Source: Takakia lepidozioides
Lineage: Eukaryota > Streptophyta > Takakiopsida > Takakiales > Takakiaceae
Length of the DNA: 60,000 nt
Direction of reading: 5' to 3'
Assembly: GCA_030704615.1 (NCBI GenBank)
Contig: CM060734.1
Span: forward strand, 6,016,001-6,076,000
The notes below the pieces were generated by a model. It saw nothing but the letters and a program-made list of their open reading frames with translations. It did no database searches and was not told the DNA's origin. Shown here in pieces: positions 42,886 to 53,000 of this stretch; within the stretch, counting starts at the first letter, position 1; every line of letters starts with the position of its first letter. Position numbers and translations under genes: made by a program.

Positions 42886-44804
42886 GTGGAGATGCTAGCT
42901 CTGGCGATAGCGCAGGAGGAGCAGATTCAACTATTGCCTGAACAAGAAGAAACGTCAAGAACACTTGAATTGACTGTTGCAAGAAATCGAGGAGATCATC
43001 TTGTATTGTCAATCAAGAAGAAGGGGTTATGGGGTATGAGGGAATCTCCCGTAACCGCCGAACATAAGGCTAAAGCCAGATCTGATCGATTGGCAGTCAG
43101 GATAGCACGACGAGCATTATTAGCCGCACAGGCAGCTGCATCGGCACCACCTATCGCGTCCCCTGCACCACCTATTGTACCACCTATTGTACTAGTACCA
43201 ATGGCGGCAGTACCAATGGCGGCTGCTCTCCAATCAATTCCAGTGGTGGTAAATGTGGGAACACCCAACGATAGAACTGTCAATGAATCGCCCCTGCCAC
43301 AGTTTACGGGGCTGCAAGGGTCAGATCCTGACTGCCATTTGGCTCAATTTATGACAGCTTGTATTGCTAATAATGCCAGGACGGAATTCTGTTGGTTGAC
43401 AATGTTCCCTGCCACTTTGCGAGACTTAGCATTTCAGTGGTATGATCGACAACAGCATGGAGCATTTCCTGATTGGAACACATTAAAAACAGCTTTCTTA
43501 ACTCAGTTTTGACCCTTGGGATTTACCGATCGTCTACGGGAGCAATTGACAAAACTCCATATGGTGAAAGGCGAGTCGGTCGATTCATTTGCAGGCCGTC
43601 TCGAGGATATTCTTCGGCGATGGAATAATCATAATATTTCTAACCATATGCAGATGGGCCTATTTGTAGAAGGGTTGGTTCCAGCAGAACTGAAACGTTT
43701 TGTTAAAGAAGGTATTCCGGCCGATTTACAGGCAGCAATTAATCGGGCTAAGTTATGGGAGACTATTAATATCACTACTTATTCAGTTGGGCCCACGACA
43801 ATGTTTGATACTGATTCCTGGGCCCCACAAGCATCGTCAGCTCCACTGACTATGTCTCCTTCTTCAAATCAGTCTACTTGGGAATGTATGCCCTTGTATC
43901 CTTGCAAAATCAACTACCAGCTGGTGTAGTAGTTGACCCGCAAGAAGGGCAGATTGCTGCATTAACTAAGAAAATGGAGGAACTCTCCGTCCAATTGGCT
44001 TCTAGATGAGAAGGGAGACCCAAGCCAAGTAATCAGCGATCCAATATGTGGTGTTCTAATTGTCAGGTTCATGGACATCTTGCTAAGGAGTGCCCAGTGG
44101 GCCCAGTGACCAATCCCATTAATGGAGCTGCTGCTAAATGTGGTAAAACAGGACATGTGATATTACAATGTTGGCATTTACAATCGGCTATGGGTCTAAC
44201 TCCAATAAAGAATAAATCAAGGACGGGTTGGGATGTCAATCAAATCAGGTTGGCCCCACCATCTGCTAACCAACATGTGGCTGCTCAATGGTCTGACCAA
44301 CCTCCCCAGACTCAGCAACCCTGGAGACCAACTCGAGGACCCCAGAGCTGGTACCAGTCGGCTAATCAGCCTACTCGACAGCAAGTGCGGGGGATACCAC
44401 CTCAGGGAGCTTATGGTCAAACCTATGGGGGCGGAGGAGGCCAACAACAGCAGATGTATCCACAACAGACCAATACTCCTTATCGGCCACCGGCTCGACG
44501 ATTGAGGATTGGCCAATATCTGATTTGCTATCGTTGTCATGAGATGGGACATATTGCCAGCGAATGCCCTAATCCGAAAGCCCCGGTTGATTATATCCCG
44601 CTTTGTGGGCATTGTGGAGGTCAGGGACATACTGCCAAACAATGTGAGAGTCCATACCCCCAAAATCCCATCCATCAGCAAACTTCATCAACCCCTACAC
44701 TTCCTGGTTCAGGACCAGTACCACCAATTGCAGGGCCGTCACATTCTTTTGGAAACACTAATACCAATCGAGTTGTGAACCGAGTAAAGTGCAAGAATGT
44801 GTGA
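42886..44804 (+). pseudogene. gag of the second Ty3/gypsy element
   Basis: A gag core (FTGLQGSDPDCHLAQFM, LRDLAFQWYDRQQHG, LKTAFLTQF) is followed by an in-frame TGA at 43510 and the rest of the core (RLREQLTKLHMVKGESV...). After a break near 43930, four zinc-knuckle-like motifs follow: CSNCQVHGHLAKEC, CGKTGHVILQC, CYRCHEMGHIASEC and CGHCGGQGHTAKQC. Four knuckles is more than the usual one or two. The frame changes again near 44790, leading into the region interrupted by element 1. Confidence 0.85.
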
Positions 44805-45174
44805 GTGATATGAATTTGGCTGATAAGATAGCCACCTTGAAAGGCAAAGGCAAGATGGAAGCAGCCGATACCCCTTTGCAATCTTATTATTTTAATGCTG
44901 AGACAGATAAGCCCATGGTTAAAGGGGTTACCACCAGAGCTCGTAAGTTATTGCCGATGGATCCTATCGTGGAAAATTCTGCCTTAAAAACCCCCGATAG
45001 CATGAAGTCCAAGCCAATTGAGGAGGTACAACGATCTTTGCCCATTATGCCCAATATTCATCCGATACCAATGATGATATCGCCTAGTTTGGTTGTTCAT
45101 CCACCTTCCACTATCGTGGACTCTATCGATCCGGATCCTATCATCTCAGTTGCGATACCCCAATCCAGAACGGA

Positions 45175-45235
45175 GCAACGACGCAATGGCGTGAGCGTTG
45201 CACGTGAGCGCGCGAGCGTACGCTCACGCCAGCTG
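45175..45235 (+). repeat. Left terminal inverted repeat of element 1
   Basis: It contains an internal foldback, GGCGTGAGCG (45188-45197) with CGCTCACGCC (45221-45230). Direct TGACGTGGC words follow just inside. Confidence 0.85.
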
Positions 45236-45793
45236 ACGTGGCGTGAGCCTGCACACATGCTGACGTGGCGTGAGCGTCATGTCAGCATGCTGATGTGGCG
45301 GTAAATGATGACGTGGCACTGTCCGTCAACTGCCACGTCAGCATTAACATGCGCCGCCTATAACCGTGGATGGTCCTATGACCGTGGAATTAATGCAGGG
45401 AATCTTGCCTAAATAGAATCAAGACGAGCGTTGAGGCCTACAATTGCAGCATCCAACATTGTGCAATTACAAATGTTTGTTTCACTTTTACAATTACGAA
45501 GACGACAAAATATCCTCACAAAGTGTGCGCCATAAAGGCTGCCACGAGAAGACTTCCTCCCTCCTCAAATAACAATGAGAGTTATGATCATCTTCAAAAG
45601 ATGATTGTAGTGCATAGCGACAGCAAGACATGTAGACTTCGAACGGTGCAATGACAAATGTGCACTACCTAAAAGTTGTCACTCAGACCTCACTCCGTAT
45701 AGTTGGAGGCCATATCATTGCACAGCCGACGAATTGATGTGAATTACACATTTCAAATCATGGTCATCCACATACCACATTACATAGTTCATG
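45236..45793. other. Subterminal region of element 1 (left)
   Basis: TGACGTGGC-type repeats and one CCACGTCAGC complement lie up to about 45345, followed by unique non-coding sequence up to the transposase stop. I see no gene. Confidence 0.5.
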
Positions 45794-48700
45794 CTACCCA
45801 TGTGTTGTATCCCGCTGCAAAAGAGTATCGACCTCGTTGAAACTCATAGTGGCCTGGTGAATGAAGTTGTCACGTTTGGGATCGCAAACCATCCTCCTCA
45901 AAAATATGAAATACAAATGTTTGCAGGGTATGAATTTACCTCTCTTGCCCAAACTGGTTGATAGCATATTCACAAAATCAGGACATGTGCAATTGGGGAA
46001 ATTGGAAACCGTGATGTCGTAGGTCCTGTCATGAACAGCAGATGTGGAAGTGATGATTGTGAATACCCGACCATATCCTGGATCGGGTACTTCCGTGGTG
46101 CTTCCGACACGAGCTTGGAGCATTCTTGCGGACTCCACTTTGCCAAAGTGTTCAGCGGTTGGAGGGAAACGCCGAACGAGCTTTCCATCTCGTTTGGTTG
46201 GCCACAAGTCAGGATTTGCCGGGGGGACCCGGGAGGACGCAGGAGTAGTAGCACATGCATGGAGTTGGGGTTGTCTCGCAAGGGAAAAACCTGCCTCCTC
46301 CAGCATTTCAATCTCCTGAAAGCTGAGATGTGTTCCCACCTTCACGGGCCAAACGGTTGGAGGAGATGGCTTCATCACTACGGAAGGACGCACAGTTCCA
46401 TGCACACATCTGGCACAATCATCTGCGCAGAACCAGAACTTGTGGTTCTTGGCTTCTGGTTGACCGTATGGACGCATCAAGCCCGTGAAAGTCGGAGCAG
46501 GAGTTCGGGCACCACCTCTGGATATAGATGAAGTGCACTTCTCGAAATTAGTTGCCCTGATCGCTGTACATTTCACACGAGACCCGACACTTGTGCGTTC
46601 TATGTGCCAAACGTGGTCGGGGCATGCGGACTCAAGCACATCAAGGGGGTTGTTTCTCTCCTGCACCATTTCAGTGGCACGGTTTGATGCTGGAGCTTGC
46701 CGTCGTGTTGGAGGTTCCTCCACAATGGAGGTTCCGGACACGGAGCTGTCATGCAGGGGAACACGAGGCTTCGAGAAGTTATCACGGTCTGCCCTGTGGG
46801 AATCTGAATCCGAACCAGGTGGAGTGTTCAATTTCCTCTTACAGGAGCCGAATCTCTCCTCCCCTTCAAGATGTGGAACTCTAGAAACAAGTGGCGTTCC
46901 CTGGGCATACATGCTCACCGCCCGTGCTATCTTGATTGGATCCCCAGATCTGTTTGCAGCACGCAACATCAACTCCGATTTGTCCGGACCCTTGCCACCA
47001 ACCCCACCTCGTAAGAAATCACGGTATCGGGTTTGTTGTTGCAAGGCACGTATCAAATCATCTGTTGTTGCCACATACAAATCCCGACCTCGTTTCCCAG
47101 ACTGCTGCAACCATGCATTGTGCACAGTTTCTGCCAAATTGCAAGATGGCATGTCTGCCATTTCCTCAATGGACATGTTCTGCAAAGAGGATAACCACAC
47201 TTCAGAATAGTGCACAGGAAACAACATAAAGAAAGCAATGAGTCAAAAATATGGAAAGCAAATGTATGAATAAAGCATGAAATAGAAGCCTCGTACCATT
47301 GTCATGGCTGCTCCCCACTGTCTATACCGGAAGTGCCAAAACGCCAGCCAATCTTCCAATGCTCTCATACTCTCAAGTGATGCAGCTCCAGAAGAGAACC
47401 ACCAGGCACGAATTGTCTGGAACAAAGTGTCCGCCTCCTTCATTGTTCTAGCATCTTTGTACTCTTTGCACAATTTACGGTGCTGAGTCTGCATCTCTGG
47501 TTTGATGTCCGACTTTGTATGTTTTTCCAGAGATTGTGTCCAATGGAATAGACATGTACGCTCTCTTCCTGGCATAGGCACTTTTGGGTCGCCCGATCCG
47601 AAGACAATACGAATAGCATTGAAATTTGCTTGAGCACTATCCGCCATGAAACCTGCGAAATTTGGAGATGGCAGCCCATGGCAGCCCATGACACGTATCA
47701 GGGAATTCCACATGAGCTTCTGGGATTCCGTATCCTCGGATTGCATGTCACAAACTGCAATTGTCATAACTCGTTGGTACACTGGATCGTAGACATGACA
47801 AGCCATTGTCGTCCAATCCTTCACTCGTTTCACATGATCAAACATAAGAAAACAGTTCTGCAAGTCCCCAGTCTTTGCATCCGCTTCACGAGGCTAACCC
47901 CACTGCCCTCCCCAACAGTCGACATTTTGAAAAGAAAAACTTTGATGGCACCTTGACCTGGGAATACATTGTCCTGGATGTAATCGTACTTGCTCAGTCG
48001 TTTCAATTCCAAAATATTGTCTATGTAGCCTCTGATCCCAGAGCCCATTCTCAATGCATTGATCTGATGCCGAATGTTAGGTGAACTTAAAGTGGAGAAA
48101 TGATCCATGACCAGGTCCAATGCTGCACCGTCAAGTTTAGTCCCCACAGAATCTCCTTCACTCAAAATATGGCTTTCCAAGAAGGACTTGCTTGCGCCAA
48201 GAGCAATTGCAGATGTTGTTGCGGATGGGTTTCTCCCGAACTCCTGTTTGATCAACCTCGATACTGTCTCAACACTCTCCCTGTAATCCCCCTTCGAGAC
48301 AGGATGGTTATGGAATCCAAAATGCACACAAGCTCTCGTCATTGTATTCAAACGGTGGACAACATAGTACATTCTTGCTCCGCAGAGCGCCAAGCAGGAT
48401 GGCACAAGTTTGCAGAATTTGCAGACGAAAGTGTTTGCCGGTGGAGGGGCAGTCCCAGGCTGAAATGGATTCTCCGCCAGACCCTCCCATTCGCTTTGAT
48501 TATGAACTCCAGACTGAAGAAAGTGTCTGCAATTCAAATTATCACACCTAAGGTGTCCATTGCAAACTGTCCTCCTGAAAACAAGCTTGTCATCATTCTG
48601 AATATTGGATGTTTTTGTTCTGCACCACGGGTGCCCGTCGTGTTTCTTGTCCATTCCATGCATCATGATTGTTACACCTCCAACTCGCGGAGGAGGAGGC

Positions 48701-49308
48701 AGCTCGAATAGGATATCGCCATCAAAAGTCTCCGGCAAGAACTTCACAGGCACCTGCTTCAAAGATTCCCAATCAATTCCCCGCAACTCACTTTTGAATC
48801 CAGCCATTCCTCCCATCGCCCGCAATTTTGGAATGACACTACAAATCTCTTCTTCATCAGCTTCTGCAACCACAGTAGGAAGGACTGGATTTGGAATTTC
48901 ACTTATGTCATCATCGGAAGAATCCGAAAGCTCAACGATTGGAGTGGAGGAAGTCTGTTCTTTTTTCACCACCACCTCCCTCTTGTCTTCAACGACCGAA
49001 GCAGCAGTCCCGGGCGTCACATATGACCCAAGGGACTTTCGCCGAGGCTCTCCAAGTACTCTGTATCGACCAGGACGCACTCTCCACTGGCTGATATGAG
49101 CCGTCTCATCACGGTTTTGGAAAGAATATTTCACCAACTTCCCTTTCAGATCGTAAACCTCTTTCTCCAAAAAGATGGAGCCATTCTGCAGCTGAAAACG
49201 GGTAGCCAAGACATGTTCCAGAACAATTGCAAATCCATTGTCAAGGACTTCCTGGGAGAACGGCACTGGTTTGTCGTCTGAGAAGAACTCCGCTTCAGAG
49301 GAAGCCAT
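45794..49308 (-). pseudogene. Transposase of element 1 (SWIM/DDE type, one frameshift)
   Basis: Exon 1 is 49308-47297 (start MASSEAEFFSDD), the intron is 47296-47180, and exon 2 is 47179-45794. Order: an acidic N-terminus; a Cys/His cluster (HPWC, CNGHLRC, C-C pairs, RACVHFGFHNHP); an RNase H-like core with FMADSAQANF (candidate Asp) and CNLAETVH (candidate Glu); a spacer; and a SWIM finger (CTCPDF...CKHLYF). A single-base loss near 47865-47880 shifts the frame between VKRMQ and GDLQNCFLMFDHV; otherwise it is open. It pairs with the element 2 transposase over its whole length. MULE and KDZ transposases both fit; the 8-bp duplication suits KDZ/Zisupton and is short for MULE. If the frameshift is a sequencing error, the gene would be whole. 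Confidence 0.85.
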
Positions 49309-50064
49309 CTTCCTTCCTCGAGTATGTTTGTACCTTGCTATCGCAGATCTAGTGTAAATCGGTTTACTGCTGTCTCCAGAACACAGTTGAAGAATGAGCA
49401 GAGCATATGGCGGAGGAAGCTCAGATAACGACTGTGCATATTCTGTTATTCATTCCAGATATGCAGCCGTCCATTTTAATTACTTTTCTTGTGGGCCCAG
49501 TGGTCAGAGAATCCATAGGGGCAGTGTCGGCAACTGTTAAACCGTTAATCAGAACCTCATCAATAAACCCAATAACAAAGCCGACTTCCTGGAAGCATGC
49601 CACAGGATCCGAGAATGGGATTGCAGATTAAGTAAATGTATCTATATACTACTACCAATGATCATGCGCACCTGGAAAGTTCCAAATGTGCAACGAATGT
49701 GGGGTTTGGATAACAAGGATGACCGTGTATGATATTCCAAAATTTGTCATCAAACTCTCGTTCATTTATATTTATTTGTTTAAGACTGCGCATCAATTTC
49801 TGGGATTCGCTGTTCTTTTTAAATATTGAACCAGTTATAATTTAGAACACGCCGTTTTGTTTTGGGCGGCACACGTCAGACATCCATAACTGAATACGAA
49901 CAGCTGTACACCAATTGCTGGCATGTGCACTAATAACGAAACGACTATGTGTAACGGTCACGCGGGAGGGAATCCGATGCTTCTAGAGACACGCAAGAAC
50001 ACAGGCAATCCCGCAAGAAATCGAGAGTCACTGCGTTTTTCTACTTTTCGCGCTTAGAGGGAGA
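49309..50064. promoter_or_regulatory. Divergent promoter region of element 1
   Basis: About 0.75 kb separates the two start codons, and both genes are read outward from it. No core promoter motif stands out. The same head-to-head arrangement occurs in element 2, where the spacer is expanded by palindrome arrays. Confidence 0.5.
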
Positions 50065-53000
50065 GTGGTAGTCAAGCTGGAGAGGGTTCCTTCTAGAATA
50101 CGAAAGAGAAGAAAGTCTCTTTATTTTACTTCCCTTAGAGAGAGACGCAGAGCAAGAGAGAAAATGACGAGGCGTCGTTTGTTGGAGAACACAGGGCCAA
50201 GGCAGCAGGTGAACGCGGAGACTGATTCACAAGAGCAGACGGAGACTGAGGCAGCGGCTGCGACACAGTCGGCGATAAGAGTGCGCCAGCCTGTGGAGGC
50301 AGAGATGAATCGCAGGGACACTGAAGAAGGTGGAAGCACGCGGAACGCCGAACCTGAAGAAGGTCAAGAAACCCTTGCGCAGACAGAAACTCCAGCAGAT
50401 GTGAGAGGGAAGAGGAAAGCTGCAGAAGGGGATCAAATTTCAAAACCTAAGAAGGTGCCAGTAAGTTTTATCATATAGTCTGTGTGATTGCCTTTCAAGG
50501 AGTCCTTCCTCTTCCATTCTTTAGCAGGAACTACTGAATCGCGAGCGTCGTTAACGCCATTCGATTCTGCTCATGAGATTTATGTACCTATGTGTTTGAA
50601 GAGAGAGTCTGCACTTACTATTCTCCCTAAACTACACTGAATGTCGTTGCCGCCAATCAGTTGCACATATATGTCATTACACAACACCGATCCGGCAGGT
50701 TGTTATCTTTTGTGATTGTCGTTAACGCCGTTCGCTATCGCTCTCACTTTTGTTTTGAATACGGCAGTCTCGGCTTTGCATGTGTAGATTGTGCTGAATT
50801 CTTTCACACCATTCATGGTGAGTTTCCTTGATACAGAGTGATTGTCGTTACCGCCATTCACTATTTGCAAATCACTTAGTCAGAACTGAATGGCATCGTG
50901 CAGAAAACTGTGAGGTCGAAGCCTACAGGATCAGAGGGGAAAGGATCTGGAGATGGGGACGAGTCCGCAAAAAGCTCAGAGAATACAGATGAAGCAGATG
51001 AATCCGAAGTGCACTACCTTGACAAGGTGAAAGAACTCATGTCATTCCAGAAGGTAAACTCTCAGGAGGTTATAAGGGACATGCTCGTATCTGGAGGGCG
51101 TCTGGACATACCTCTGTGCCGGATGATATCAATGCCTGTTGTGCGTCCACCTCTTTCCCATGACATAACAAAATTGGAGAGTGATTTTGTGCATGGATAT
51201 AGACTTGGTGCACAAGTTTTTTATGTGTCACTGACGGATATAAATGGGAAAAGCACATTAGTTTCTCCAGAGATCAGTGATAACTGGGATGAGTGCTGGA
51301 AAGATGCCAATGAGGAGTTCGAGCTGGGCCTCATGATGGGAAAGAACACCCAGCAATTTTGCAACCACATGTTCTACGTCTGGGACGGCAACCACCGATT
51401 GCTGGCATGGATGGGATACATTCAGAAACACCATTCGAAAGACAAAGACAAGCATGTTGCTGTGGAGGCAATGGTTTTGGATCCAGGAAACGACATCGCT
51501 AGGCTTCTTACAGCTATGCACGACGTGAACAAGTAAGTCATCCAGGAGATTTCATTCCCTCTGTAGTGTCTTGTTGATCCTCAAAAAACAGTGTTAAGGA
51601 ATGCAATGTTTTCAATGTTTTTGCAGATCGACAGAGAAATCGCATGTGACAACAAGCTTGGTTCACACACTATTCCGAATTCAGAGGATTGGTCTGATGA
51701 AGCTGGATGATTTTCGGACAGTACTACCACCCAATATCATCAAGAAGTGCGAAACAGGAAGAGCTGCAGGCACTTGGTATTCTTTGACACGAGAGGCGTT
51801 TCTGGAGTACATGTATGCGGTAAGCCCGAGTCTGTAATCTGTTTACTTTTCGAATACATGTTTAGAGTCCCTTCGGAGCTAATCACTACTTGAATGAATG
51901 CAGCAAGAACTGGCAGAGGCAGCTGAGAAGGGAAAATCCGAATATTACCGCACTACACCAGAGGAACTAAGGACATCAAAGGGTGTGGAAGCTGCAATAA
52001 AGAAGGAGTTTGAGATGCGAAGAACCAAATTGATGTCAGCCTTCGGAAAGCAGCTTAGAATAGTAGATCCTGGACTTGGTCCTGAGTTCCTTCAGCAGAT
52101 CAAAACACACTATGACAAGCATGTGCATCCGGAGATGCAGCAGGAGAAATTGCACCGGCTGGCCATATCGATGGTCGACCCACAAACAAAAATAAGGTGG
52201 CTGGAGATATGGAACTCAGATCAAACAGTAAAGGACTTGAATCAGTTCCCAAAGAGCACCATACAGCCTGGCACAAAGGTGGAAGGAATCAGTGATTTGG
52301 TGTTTGATAACTGGCTCCACAAGGCTACATTTTGGAGTCAGGTGTGTATTCGAACATGCTGTTTCTTCTCTTCAAGTATGTGATGTGTTTCTTTTTTGCA
52401 ATTCTGACAAATATACTATTTGCAGCTCGAAAAGCGCGCCGTCATTGTGCTGGATCAGACTTTGAAGGACCTGAACATTGCGATTGTTTCCCCTCCCCAA
52501 ATGTCATTGGAGGCATACATAAGGAAGTGGAGAGGTCTCACCTGGAGATACTGTTTTTTCCGGGAGTTCTCCAAAGATGGTAACATTTTACGGTCCAACG
52601 ACTTTGACAGTCAGGTTGGAGGAGAGTGGGCCATGATGCGAGTTGTGTACAGGTGAAATGTCATACTTGAAACTCTACTGTTTTTTTGGGAAAAATTGTG
52701 GCTTCATATGGATTGCAATCTTAGATCCAGATTGAATGTCGTTGACGACATTCACTTCTTTGTCTGAGTCATTCTAAGCGAGTATATGAATTCACCTGGT
52801 TAGGATCTAAGGGTGCAATTATATTGTCCCTGATTAGAATTGATAATGTCCTTGAATGGCGTTGACGACATTCACATACGGAGTTGTTGTGTGGTCCTCA
52901 AGGTTATTTAAATTTTTGTAATGTCCATAGAGGTTACAATGAGGGTTGATCACTTCATTTTGCTGAATGTCAATGCAGACATTCAGTTGTTCTGCATTGT

